Part shown: one piece after another, positions 36,108-46,000 of the stretch | How the letters are laid out: each line of letters opens with the position of its first letter | Numbering within the stretch: position 1 is the first letter of the stretch | Assembly: GCF_003628305.1 (NCBI RefSeq) | Contig: NZ_RBZM01000004.1 | Span: forward strand, 62,001-126,000 | Source of the DNA: Cohnella endophytica | GTDB lineage: Bacteria > Bacillota > Bacilli > Paenibacillales > Paenibacillaceae | Length of the DNA: 64,000 nt | Direction of reading: 5' to 3' | Position numbers and translations under genes: made by a program | The notes under the pieces: generated by a model | Told to the model about the DNA's origin: nothing | Databases searched by the model: none | The model's input: the letters and a program-made list of their open reading frames with translations, nothing else

Positions 36108-36791
36108 ATAAGCTTCGAGATTGAACATGAAAAGTGGATTAAATGGCATTTGAGCAGGCGTCATGGAGAGCGAAAAGACTCACTATTGCGGGGACACGGG
36201 TTTGGGAATAAAATGTTTGTCGAAAAGATTTGGTGGTCACTCATGGGACAATTTGTTGGGCTTCATCCGGAGTATGAGGTAATGGATTGGCGGGGGCGAT
36301 CGTATTTTGTAGACTTTATGTGGACCGTGGGAGGAAACCGCTTTGCGTTTGAAATCATGGATTACGGATCACACGGCTAAGACCGCACCAAGTATCGATT
36401 GGATTTGAACCGCACGTTGTTTCTGCAGTCCCAACAATTCCAAGTCATTTCGATCTCATACGACGAGATGAAAGAAAACCCGTCTTTTATTGAAGCTATT
36501 GTCCGGAATTTGTTGGCTCCATATCTGGCTTTAGACACAAAGAAATACATACTGGTTTCGCGGCCGTTTTGCAAAATTGAACGACAGCTTATGCGTTTCG
36601 CAATCCGTCACAATCGAATCATTCGTCCCCCTGAAGCGGCAAGGGAGCTGGAACTTCACAAACAAACTGTCATTAAATATTGCCGCATGCTTGTTCAGAA
36701 AGCTAGGCTTCGTCCAGTACCCACCGGAACAACAGGGAAAATCTATCATTACGAATGTTTGGGATCGATCCAAAGCCCCGATTTGCTATGA
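36108..36791 (+). pseudogene. Nuclease/HTH family gene with in-frame stop and lost start
   Basis: One continuous frame of 228 codons matches the nuclease at 5751-6449: KMFVEKIWWSLMGQF, LHPEYEVMDWRG, YFVDFMW, FEIMDYGSH, then a C-terminal winged HTH (PPEAARELELHKQTVIKYCRML). It is broken by a single TAA at 36378-36380, just after the conserved H of the nuclease domain. The codon placed right after AGGAGG is ATA at 36108 where ATG would be expected; TTG 36150 is the first usable start. Either the gene is dead, or two pieces (36150-36380 and 36399-36791) are made. The leader and downstream tRNA-like element remain in place. Confidence 0.8.
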
Positions 36792-36865
36792 GTATTTCGG
36801 CATTAACATTATGACGTGACTACACAGAGAGTGGTTATGGCAGTGTGAATGACCATCCATAGGAG

Positions 36866-37008
36866 ATCGAACCAAGCTGGGGCGTTCCGCGCGCAGGGAG
36901 CCGGAGGCGGACGAGCACGGCATTGAAATTTACCGCTAAGAACGTCATCGTGGACTTTACTTCGTTAGCAAGTTAATCGGAATTTCAATATCCCGCTAAG
37001 GTCCACCA
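36866..37008 (+). repeat. tRNA-Ala-derived element, copy A
   Basis: A degenerate 5' part (CAAGCTGGGGCGTTCCGC, like a tRNA D arm and following stem) leads to a core with inverted arms ATTGAAATT (36922-36930) and AATTTCAAT (36981-36989). The element ends with CCCGCTAAGGTCCACCA, the 3' end of tRNA-Ala with one change. It begins 75 bases after the nuclease pseudogene and is followed by its own terminator. Confidence 0.8.
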
Positions 37009-37021
37009 ATACAATAAATGT

Positions 37022-37049
37022 ACGCAGTCCATCAGGACTGCGTTTTTTG
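37022..37049 (+). terminator. Terminator after element A
   Basis: A perfect 9-bp stem (37022-37030 with 37035-37043), 4-base loop and six T. Confidence 0.9.
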
Positions 37050-37068
37050 TTATGGTTTGACGTAAGCT

Positions 37069-37097
37069 GATCGAACTAAATTAGGACGTTCCGCGCT
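37069..37097 (+). repeat. Fragment of the tRNA-derived element (5' end only)
   Basis: GATCGAACTAA then GGACGTTCCGCGC matches the first 30 bases of copy A (GATCGAACCAA, GGGCGTTCCGCGC). The core and tRNA 3' end are absent. Confidence 0.5.
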
Positions 37098-37496
37098 GGA
37101 TTTCTACGCATGTCAATATGGATAGTGAAACCATCTCTAGATCGAAAAAGGAATTCAGTCTTTTGTCCGACAGGATATATGCTGGTTGCCATTGGTGCGT
37201 TGCAAGCGTGATCTTAAAGATTTCTTTATGTTTCATATATAGAACAATCTTTAATGATAGATTAGAAGTATTGCTGTCATGGGAGATGGTACATGCAGCC
37301 GGATACTCGGATCAAGTCATCAGGGGGGATAGTTATTTCGATTACAACGCCGTCGGGATACGCCTCAGGCAAGGTTGCCAACTAGCCGTGAATTGCGGAT
37401 TTGAACGGAAACGGTATAACCCCTGGCCGGAAGGCCAGAACCGAAGCAGAATTTCTTATTCCGAGAAGCTTATACTTCCACATGAGGTGAAATATT
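37098..37496. other. Intergenic stretch without a supported gene
   Basis: Open frames occur (one of 153 codons from 37118) but have no ribosome binding site, no recognisable motif, and the longest overlaps the start of the next gene. I see no clear promoter, repeat or RNA gene apart from the TGAGGTGA ribosome binding site near 37483. Confidence 0.5.
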
Positions 37497-40400
37497 TTGA
37501 GAAAAACATTGTCCTTAACGTTGGTTTTCGCACTTATCTTTTCATGGTTGCAATTGTCTTGGAGCATTCGGCATGCTAACGCTAGTGGTGAAACGATTGT
37601 GTATGCCAACAAAGACGTTTTTATCGACGACTTCGGTACGTACCCAACTGGCTATGACGCCTTCAGTTTTATTCCGGGAGCCGGACACGTGAATGTGAAC
37701 GTTGTCGGCCCTGACTATGACGTGGGCATTCAGAAGACGGCGATTAACTTTTCGGGGTTAAATTCCGGGCTACCGTCTACAATTACTTCCGTCAAGCTTC
37801 GGGTATTTATCCCGCATATTTATGCCAACCAGGGAACAACGCCGAATGATATTCGAGTCACTGTCCGTGCCTCCGACAATACCACATGGCCGGAAAATTT
37901 GTCCAACAATATAGCCAATTTTCCATTGGACAACAACGACAGCCGACTGAATATAGCCAGTCTTCAAAATGTCAGGGTTGCCAGTAATACAGGAACGATT
38001 GATACAACCAACGTTGACACGACGTCGGCGGGCTGTACGCCGATCAGCAACATATTGATAGGTTGTCTTTATCTTGATGTCACGGATTACGTGAAAAATA
38101 AAATATCCTTGGGCGCAACGGATATTACCTTCCTGTTGAGCGGTCGCGCCGATGCCAACAAAACGGCTTATTTCACCCTTTATCCGGATGAAAATGTGAC
38201 CTATAAGCCGCAGTTGATTTTTACAGGTTTAGCGGTGACCCACGCGGCCGCGCCGAGCATTGACACGCAGCCTGCGGGCAAGACGGTAAACGTCGGAGGA
38301 AGCGCGAACTTAAGCGTAGCGGCTAGCGGAGGCGTATCGCTGAGCTACCAATGGTATAGCAACACGACTAACAGCACTAGTGGAGGTACCTTGATTGCGG
38401 GAGCGACCAGCGCTACTTACGCTGCACAGACGGGGACGGCAGGTACGAAGCATTATTACGTTGTTGTGACCAATACGGACAGCAGCGCGACGGGCACCCA
38501 AACGGCAACGGCAACGAGCAACGTGGTCACGGTGACGGTGAACGCGCTGACCCATGCAGTCACGCCAAGCATCGACACGCAACCGGCGGACAAGACGGTG
38601 AACGTGGGAGGAAGCGCGAGCTTAAGTGTAGCAGCTAGCGGAGGCGTATCGCTCAGCTACCAATGGTATAGCAACACGACCAATAATAATAGCGGAGGTA
38701 CCTTGATCTCGGGTGCGACCAGCGCTACGTATGCAGCGCCGACGGTAACAGCGGGCACGACGTATTATTTCGTTGTCGTAACCAATACGGACAGCAGCGC
38801 GACGGGCAACCAAACGGCAACGTCCACGAGCAACGTGGTCACGGTGACGGTGAACGCGCTGACCCATGCAGTCACGCCAAGCATCGACACGCAACCGGCG
38901 GACAAGACGGTGAACGTGGGAGGAAGCGCGAGCTTAAGTGTAGCGGCTAGCGGAGGCGTATCGCTGAGCTACCAATGGTATAGCAACACGACTAACAGCA
39001 CTAGTGGAGGTACCTTGATTGCGGGAGCGACCAGCGCTACTTACGCTGCACCGACGGGGACGGCAGGTACGAAGCATTATTACGTTGTTGTGACCAATAC
39101 GGACAGCGGCGCGACGGGCACCCAAACGGCAACGGCAACGAGCAACGTGGTCACGGTGACGGTGAACGCGCTGACCCATGCAGTCACGCCAAGCATCGAC
39201 ACGCAACCGGCGGACAAGACGGTGAACGTGGGAGGAAGCGCGAGCTTAAGTGTAGCAGCTAGCGGAGGCGTATCGCTCAGCTACCAATGGTATAGCAACA
39301 CGACCAATAATAATAGCGGAGGTACCTTGATCTCGGGTGCGACCAGCGCTACGTATGCAGCGCCGACGGTAACAGCGGGCACGACGTATTATTTCGTTGT
39401 CGTAACTAATACGGACAGCAGCGCGACGGGCAACCAAACGGCAACGTCCACGAGCAGCGTGGCCACAGTAACGGTGAACGCGCTGACGCACGCGGCCGCG
39501 CCCAGCATCGATACGCAGCCTGCGGACAAGACGGTAAACGTGGGAGGAAGCGCGAGCTTAAGCGTAGCGGCTAGCGGAGGCGTATCGCTCAGCTACCAAT
39601 GGTATAGCAACACGACTAACAGCACTAGTGGAGGTACCTTGATTGCGGGAGCGACCAGCGCTGCTTACGCTGCACCGACGGGGACGGCAGGTACGAAGCA
39701 TTATTACGTTGTTGTGACCAATACGGACAGCGGCGCGACGGGCAACCAAACGGCAACGGTAACGAGCAGCGTGGCCACAGTAACGGTGAACGCGCTGACG
39801 CACGCGGCCGCGCCCAGCATCGATACGCAGCCTGCGGACAAGACGGTAAACGTGGGAGGAAGCGCGAGCTTAAGTGTAGCGGCTAGCGGAGGCGTATCGC
39901 TGAGCTACCAATGGTATAGCAACACGACTAACAGCACTAGTGGAGGTACCTTGATTGCGGGAGCGACCAGCGCTGCTTACGCTGCACCGACGGGGACGGC
40001 AGGTACGAAGCATTATTACGTTGTTGTGACCAATACGGACAGCGGCGCGACGGGCAACCAAACGGCAACGGCAACGAGCAACGCGGTTACGGTGACGGTG
40101 AACGCGCTGACCCATGCAGTCATGCCAAGCATCGATACGCAGCCTGCGGACAAGACGGTAAACGTGGGAGGAAGCGCGAACCTAAGTGTAGCGGCTAGCG
40201 GAGGCGTATCGCTGAGCTACCAATGGTATAGCAACACGACCAACAATAATAGTGGAGGTAACTTGATTGCGGGTGCGACCAGCGCTGCTTACGCTGCGCC
40301 GACGGGGACGGCAGGTACGAAGCATTATTACGTTCTTGTGACCAATACGGACAGCGGCGCGACGGGCAACCAAACGGCAACGGCAACGAGCAACGCGGTT

Positions 40401-41711
40401 ACGGTGACGGTGAACGTACCTTCCCCGAGCGGCAATTTATCGCCATCGACGCCTTCGGATCTCGATGTGATCGTACTGGTTAACGGAAAAGCTGAAAACT
40501 TGGGCAAAATGGCGAATTCCATACGAGACAATCAGACGATGTCGACGTTTATCATGGACCAGAAAAAACTGGAAGAACTACTGAAGTCCGAGGCGCCAAA
40601 ATCCGTCGTTACGGTCGTGCCAAACGTCAAATCAGACATTCTGGTAGGAGAGCTAGACGGACAGATGATCAAAAACATGGAAGACAGGCAAGCGATTCTT
40701 CAGATCAAAACGGATCGGGCAACCTACACACTTCCGGCACTGCAATTCAACATTCGCGCAATAGCCGATCAATTCGGGAATTCGGTTACGCTGCAAAACG
40801 TCAAGGTTCGTATCGAAATTGCAACGCCGATTTCGGATACGGTAAAAGTCGTCGAGAATGCGGCTATGAATGGATCATTCGCTCTTGTCGTACCGCCACT
40901 GAGCTTTAGCGTAAAAGTCACGTATGGCGATACGACAATCGAAGTCTCCAAATTTAGTGCGTACGTGGAACGAACGGTTGCCATTCCGGACGGCGTTGAT
41001 CCAAGCAAGGTAACGACAGGCGTCGTGATCGAACCTAATGGAACGGTTCGCCACGTTCCGACGAAGGTCGTAAAGATCGACGGTAAATTATATGCGGTTA
41101 TCAACAGCTTGACCAACAGCACGTATTCGGTCGTATGGCATCCGCTCGAATTCAGCGACATGGCGAAGCATTGGGCGAAGGACGCCGTGAACGACATGGG
41201 CTCGCGGATGGTCATCGACGGGGCGGGGAACGGCATGTTCAGTCCCGACCGGAACATTACCCGAGCCGAATTCGCGGCGATTCTCGTCCGCGGATTGGGA
41301 TTACAGCTTGAAAATGGAACTGCGACATTCTCGGACGTGAAAGCGACGGATTGGTATAGCAGCGCGGTGAATACGGCGTATGCGTATCGTCTGATCGACG
41401 GATACGAGGACGGCACTTTCCGTCCGATGGAGAAGATCACACGCGAACAGGCGATGACGATTCTGTCTAAAGCGCTCGCGATCACGGGGTTGAAACAGAA
41501 GCTGTCGGATCGATCGGCAGACTCGATACTAAAGCCATTCAAAGATGCTGCTCAAGTATCCGTATGGGCGCAAAGCGGAGTTGCCGATTGCGTGCAAGCC
41601 GGCGTTGTATCCGGAAGAACCGATGGTGCGCTTGCGCCAAAGGCCTACATGACTAGGGCTGAGGTTGCAACCATTATTCAAAGACTCTTGCAACTATCCG
41701 ACTTGATCTAA
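37497..41711 (+). CDS. Surface protein: DNRLRE-like domain, seven Ig-like repeats, three SLH domains
   Basis: A 1404-aa exported wall protein. The TTG at 37497 follows TGAGGTGA; the signal peptide ends near HANA-S. Residues about 30-250 resemble the DNRLRE-type domain (YANKDVFIDDFG, FLLSGRADANKTAYF). About 252-975 are seven Ig-like repeats of 104 residues (PSIDTQPADKTVNVGG, SYQWYSNTT, TVTVNALTH). Then comes a linker domain and three SLH domains (about 1219-1400; FSDMAKHWAKDAV, ITRAEFAAILVRG, MTRAEVATIIQRL) that bind secondary wall polymers. It probably binds a polysaccharide or surface. It lies between tRNA-derived copies A and B. Confidence 0.85.
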   Translation: MRKTLSLTLVFALIFSWLQLSWSIRHANASGETIVYANKDVFIDDFGTYPTGYDAFSFIPGAGHVNVNVVGPDYDVGIQKTAINFSGLNSGLPSTITSVKLRVFIPHIYANQGTTPNDIRVTVRASDNTTWPENLSNNIANFPLDNNDSRLNIASLQNVRVASNTGTIDTTNVDTTSAGCTPISNILIGCLYLDVTDYVKNKISLGATDITFLLSGRADANKTAYFTLYPDENVTYKPQLIFTGLAVTHAAAPSIDTQPAGKTVNVGGSANLSVAASGGVSLSYQWYSNTTNSTSGGTLIAGATSATYAAQTGTAGTKHYYVVVTNTDSSATGTQTATATSNVVTVTVNALTHAVTPSIDTQPADKTVNVGGSASLSVAASGGVSLSYQWYSNTTNNNSGGTLISGATSATYAAPTVTAGTTYYFVVVTNTDSSATGNQTATSTSNVVTVTVNALTHAVTPSIDTQPADKTVNVGGSASLSVAASGGVSLSYQWYSNTTNSTSGGTLIAGATSATYAAPTGTAGTKHYYVVVTNTDSGATGTQTATATSNVVTVTVNALTHAVTPSIDTQPADKTVNVGGSASLSVAASGGVSLSYQWYSNTTNNNSGGTLISGATSATYAAPTVTAGTTYYFVVVTNTDSSATGNQTATSTSSVATVTVNALTHAAAPSIDTQPADKTVNVGGSASLSVAASGGVSLSYQWYSNTTNSTSGGTLIAGATSAAYAAPTGTAGTKHYYVVVTNTDSGATGNQTATVTSSVATVTVNALTHAAAPSIDTQPADKTVNVGGSASLSVAASGGVSLSYQWYSNTTNSTSGGTLIAGATSAAYAAPTGTAGTKHYYVVVTNTDSGATGNQTATATSNAVTVTVNALTHAVMPSIDTQPADKTVNVGGSANLSVAASGGVSLSYQWYSNTTNNNSGGNLIAGATSAAYAAPTGTAGTKHYYVLVTNTDSGATGNQTATATSNAVTVTVNVPSPSGNLSPSTPSDLDVIVLVNGKAENLGKMANSIRDNQTMSTFIMDQKKLEELLKSEAPKSVVTVVPNVKSDILVGELDGQMIKNMEDRQAILQIKTDRATYTLPALQFNIRAIADQFGNSVTLQNVKVRIEIATPISDTVKVVENAAMNGSFALVVPPLSFSVKVTYGDTTIEVSKFSAYVERTVAIPDGVDPSKVTTGVVIEPNGTVRHVPTKVVKIDGKLYAVINSLTNSTYSVVWHPLEFSDMAKHWAKDAVNDMGSRMVIDGAGNGMFSPDRNITRAEFAAILVRGLGLQLENGTATFSDVKATDWYSSAVNTAYAYRLIDGYEDGTFRPMEKITREQAMTILSKALAITGLKQKLSDRSADSILKPFKDAAQVSVWAQSGVADCVQAGVVSGRTDGALAPKAYMTRAEVATIIQRLLQLSDLI
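38250..40420 (+). repeat. Seven 312-bp in-frame repeats (Ig-like modules)
   Basis: Near-identical units with a 312-bp step. Two sequence types alternate: type A has NSTSGG and GTKHYY, type B has NNNSGG and GTTYYF, in the order A B A B A A and a mixed last unit. The pattern suggests duplication of an AB pair followed by gene conversion; assembly collapse or slippage is a risk here. Confidence 0.93.
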
Positions 41712-41715
41712 GTAA

Positions 41716-41745
41716 AGAGGGGGCGAAATTCGCCCCCTCTATTTA
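41716..41745 (+). terminator. Terminator after the Ig-repeat gene
   Basis: A 12-bp inverted repeat rich in G/C (41716-41727 with 41729-41740) is followed by ATTTAT. Confidence 0.8.
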
Positions 41746-41796
41746 TGTCATTATCATGAACACCAAACATGTGGAGTGTTTAATAATGATGGTTAA

Positions 41797-41871
41797 CGCT
41801 AAGAACGTCATCGTGGACTTTACTTCGTTAGCAAGTTAATCGGAATTTCAATATCCCGCTAGGGTCCACCA
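41797..41871 (+). repeat. tRNA-Ala-derived element, copy B (5' truncated)
   Basis: From CGCTAAGAACG to the end it is almost identical to copy A, and it ends CCCGCTAGGGTCCACCA, the exact tRNA-Ala 3' end. The 5' tRNA-like half and the ATTGAAATT arm are missing. Confidence 0.85.
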
Positions 41872-41885
41872 TACCTTATCATCAG

Positions 41886-41909
41886 AACGACAGAGATGCC
41901 GTTTTTTTT
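41886..41909 (+). terminator. Terminator after element B
   Basis: A weak stem AACGAC/GCCGTT with one mismatch is followed by a long T-run. Confidence 0.55.
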
Positions 41910-42133
41910 ATTTCATTTTGTGCTTGGATATATTTCAAACCCCTATCTGAGAACATTTGAACGGTTTCTTTGTAACGTCACACATGCTGAGTGGACGTGG
42001 TACTTGAGGTGTAGCTAACATGCTGATGCTGACTAGTAACTCTGCCGCAGTTTATCGCTAATACTGAGTCTCTTAGGGAACTAGGGGTTGGCGATGGTGA
42101 AGAGGATCCATTAGAGGAATAATTGTAAATTAC

Positions 42134-42775
42134 ATGCAAGACCCAATCTTGTCCGTCCTGAAAGTCCAGTTCGGCGTTGAGACGCCTGAAAACGCGACGA
42201 AGCCAGACTCACTAAAAGGTAACAGCGCCGCCTCAAAGAACGTCGCGGATCTGAGTTTTACAGAAACGGACGCGGAAATTCAAAGCGCGATCGACAATGA
42301 CCTAGAAATACATGGGCATACGCTCGTCTGGGAAAGCCAATCGATTCCGTGGCTGAACAACTACTTCCTGTCACTGCTCGTTCGCTTATTGGAGCTTAAA
42401 GGTAACGATGCTTCCGTAACGACGTTCTCCGACGTGGATTCTTCCGCATACTACTACGATGCGGTCAAGATCGCTGCGCAGCTCGGCATCATTCAAGGCA
42501 CGGGCAGCAATCTGTTCGATCCGAACAGCAAGATCTCGCGTCAAGACATGATGGTCATCGCGGCGCGCGCGGCGAAAGCCGCGGGCAAAGCGTTGCCGAC
42601 AGGCGGCACTTTGGGTGCGTTCAGCGACGAGACTTCGGAAGCTTCTTACGCGAAAGACAGCGTTGCAGCGTTGGTCAATGCCGGTATCGTGCAAGTTTCG
42701 AACGGCAAATTGGCGACGAACAGGCTTCCTCACTCGCGCCGAATCGGCAGTTATCCTGCAACAGATTTGGAGTAA
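42134..42775 (+). pseudogene. Chimeric remnant: GH10 xylanase fragment joined to SLH domains
   Basis: The first 75 codons resemble a piece of a GH10 xylanase (TPENATKPD, IHGHTLVWESQSIPWL) but are well diverged from the xylanase at 43068. From about 42368 the sequence is nearly identical to the SLH region of that gene (LELKGNDASVTTFSDVDSS onward), and after KLAT a small indel shifts the frame so the last SLH domain is lost. There is no signal peptide or N-terminus. It looks like the scar of recombination or deletion between two SLH-xylanase genes. The stretch 41910-42133 ahead of it shows no gene. Confidence 0.82.
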
Positions 42776-42796
42776 ATAAAGGTTTCATTAACTAAT

Positions 42797-42837
42797 AATG
42801 AGGATGGCGAAGAGGTTGTTTCTGCGCCATCCTCATT
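42797..42837 (+). terminator. Terminator-like hairpin after the chimeric remnant
   Basis: A perfect 13-bp stem (42797-42809 with 42825-42837) is followed by TTGTTG. Confidence 0.75.
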
Positions 42838-42971
42838 TTGTTGTGGTCTGTTACAGCCTTCATATTTTCCAAAATGAAATATGGTGGTTCATAAGTTCGG
42901 ATCTAATATCTTCTTTAATTTTTATAGTAGAATCTCTACTTCGCTAGGTGCCGCCCTATTAAAACGCTCAT

Positions 42972-43028
42972 TATAATTGAAGATACGGGAAGGAGAAGTC
43001 ATTCAACATCAAGGTTGAAAGCGCTTCA
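42972..43028 (+). promoter_or_regulatory. Promoter -10 and cre-like site of the xylanase gene
   Basis: TATAAT at 42972-42977 is a good -10; no clear -35 is seen. TGAAAGCGCTTCA at 43016-43028 matches the CcpA cre palindrome with one base missing (consensus TGAAAGCGCTTTCA). A site downstream of the start point suggests carbon catabolite repression of the xylanase. Confidence 0.6.
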
Positions 43029-43067
43029 GGTAACTTTAAAAATTCATTCTGGGGGGAAGGACATCAA

Positions 43068-46000
43068 ATGAGTAGACGCTTCAAACGGCAATTGCTGTCA
43101 CTGTTAGCCGCGGTACTGTTAGTGCCGCAATTTTGGTTTGCTCCAAAAGCGAATGCAGCGAGCGCAACGATACCTGTCATCCTGTATCATGTAATCACCG
43201 ATAATCCATCCGGAGATTATCAATACAGCACAGCCAACTTCAAAAAACAAATGAAGTATCTGAACGATAACGGCTATACCACCGTATCCGCGGAACAGTA
43301 CGTCGACATTATCGTGAACGGGGCAACCGCTCCTTCTAAACCGATCCTGCTGACGTTCGACGACGCGACACCGGACTTTATTACAAACGCGCTTCCAGTA
43401 TTGACGCAGTACAACATGAAAGCGGTATCTTTCGTCATCCAGGACAATATCGGTTCTTGGGGAATGACACTGAGCCAATTGAACACGCTGAAAAACAACC
43501 CGAACATCAGTCTTCAAAACCATACAAAGACGCATGATCAAGCCGTATGGACGACTAGCATCACCAAAGCGACCGCGGCCGCGGAAATCCAATCCGCGAA
43601 TACGTTCTTGAAAGGAATTACCGGCAAAGATCCGATCCTTCTTGCCTATCCTTACGGCAACTACAACGCGGACGTAAAAGCAGCCGCGACGGAGAACGGA
43701 ATTATTGTCGGTTTCAAAGCCTGGAGCGGAGATGACGACGCCTTGGCGATGGGACGTATTCTCATTAAGAAAGACGATACTTTAAATACCTTCGCAGCCG
43801 CGATCGGCGGACCTACGCCTCCGACACCAGAAGCGATCGGGAACGTTGTTGTTTCGAACGACTTCGAGAACGGCACGCAAGGATGGTTTAAGCGCGGTAC
43901 CGAGACGGTAACGGCTTCGACCAATGCCGCTCATAGCGGAACCCGCAGTCTCTTGGTGGAAGGAAGAACGGACAACTGGAACGGCCCGGGCTTTAACCTC
44001 GCCGCCACCGGCAAACTGAACAAGGAATCAGTTTACGAGTTTTCCGCATGGGTTAAACTCAAAGAGGGAACAACAGGCTCCGAGACAATCCAATTCGGCG
44101 CTCAACAGACAGGGGCAGCCAACGAGTACCTGAATCCAGGCTCCGCGGCAACGGTAACAGCCGACGCTTGGGTACAAGTCAAAGGCGAGTATACTTACGA
44201 CATGAACGCCAATTCCCTGCAAGTCTACTTACAGAGCAACAGCAGTAAAACCGTTAGCTTCTACGTCGACGATTTCCAAGTGAAAGTCGTCAAACCGGCC
44301 GTTCTTGTCGAGAAATTCGAAAACGGCAAAAATGGGTGGACCGGCAACGGCGCTACGGCGACCGTAACGAATGCCGTCTACCACTCCGGCTCGAACGCGC
44401 TTCTCGTGACGGGACGCACCCAAAATTACCACGGCCCGAGCCTAGTGTTGACGGATACGCTTGAAAAAGGCGCGGAATACGAAATTTCCGCCTACGCCAA
44501 GCTGGATACCGGAGCAGCTTCGACGCAGTTAAAGGCATCGATTGAGCAATCCGGATTAACCGGCAACGACCAGTTTAAGCAAGTAATCGGGTTGACGACG
44601 GTCACCGACGGCGCTTGGGTGAAACTGAGCGGTACTTATACGTATAACACCGCCGCTACGGGAATTAAACTCTACTTCGAATCCGAAGACGCCGGTAAAA
44701 ATACAAGCTTCGCGATCGACGACGTCGTCATCCGCCAGACCAGCGCAGCTCCTCCTCCAGGATTCATCGTCCTGTCCCAAAGCTTTGAGGATGGTCAGCT
44801 CGGAGGTTGGACGGATCTGGGATGGAACGGCACCGGAACAGCGGTAGTATCGTCCGACTACGCATCCGAGGGAACGAAATCCCTTCTATATAAGAACCGT
44901 TCGGACAGAAAGAGCGCCGTATCTCTCAATCTGACCAGCAAGTTGGTATCCGGTCATAAGTACGATATCTCGTACAAACTTCGCTCTGCTCAAGGAACCG
45001 ATAACTACCACTTAGGCGCGAAAGTCAAATCCGGCGGAACGGATAGCTACCCATGGATTATCGGCAACCAAGCCGTTACGGACTCCGCTTGGAAGACGTT
45101 CGAACTGAAAGGCTACGAAGTGCCTGCCAGCACGACCGAATTCCTAGTGTGGATCGAAGCGAACATCTACAGTCCAGACGAAACCGCCACGGCGAAAGCC
45201 GACTACTATATGGACGAATTCGTAATCAAAGACGTTACGCCTGGCGCCGAGCCTCCGAGAACTCCAGCCGTGCCATTCAATACTATAACGTTCGAGGATC
45301 AATCGAAGGGCGGCTTTGTCGGCCGTGCGGGAACGGAAATGTTGACCGTGACGGATGAAGCCAACCACACCGACAACGGTTCTTATGCGTTGAAAGTAGA
45401 AGGCCGTACAGACTCTTGGCACGGTCCGACGATTCGTGTCGAGCAGAACGTAGACAAAGGGAGCGAGTACAAAGTAACGGCATGGGTCAAGCTGATCTCG
45501 CCGACCAGCTCGCAGCTTCAATTGTCCACTCAAGTCGGCAACGGCAGCACCGCAAGCTATAATACCATACAAGCAAAAACCGTCAGAGCTACCGACGGAT
45601 GGGTGAAGCTTGAAGGCACCTATCGTTACTCGAGCGTAGGCGACGAATTTTTGACCATCTACGTCGAGAGCTCCAGCAACAAGACTGCTTCTTTCTACAT
45701 CGACGATATCAGCTTCGTGAACACGGGCTCGATCCCTATTTCAGTACAAAAAGACCTGACGCCAATCAAGACGCAGTACCAAAACGATTTCTTGATCGGC
45801 AACGCGGTATCCGCGGCGGATTTCGATGGCACTCGCCTGGAGCTTCTCAAATTGCATCATAATGTCGTCACGGCGGAAAACGCCATGAAACCGGATGCGA
45901 CGCAGGCGGTCAAAGGTACTTTCACTTATGCGGATTCGCTTGTCGATAAAGCGATCGCCGCAGGGATGAAAGTACACGGCCATGTGCTCGTATGGCATCA

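Noticed and set aside
37118..37579. 153-codon open frame
   Set aside because: No ribosome binding site, no motif, and it overlaps the signal-peptide start of the real gene at 37497 in another frame.
38310..40386. Series of 60-90-codon minus-strand frames every 312 bp
   Set aside because: They are shadows of the Ig-like repeats and recur with exactly the same period.
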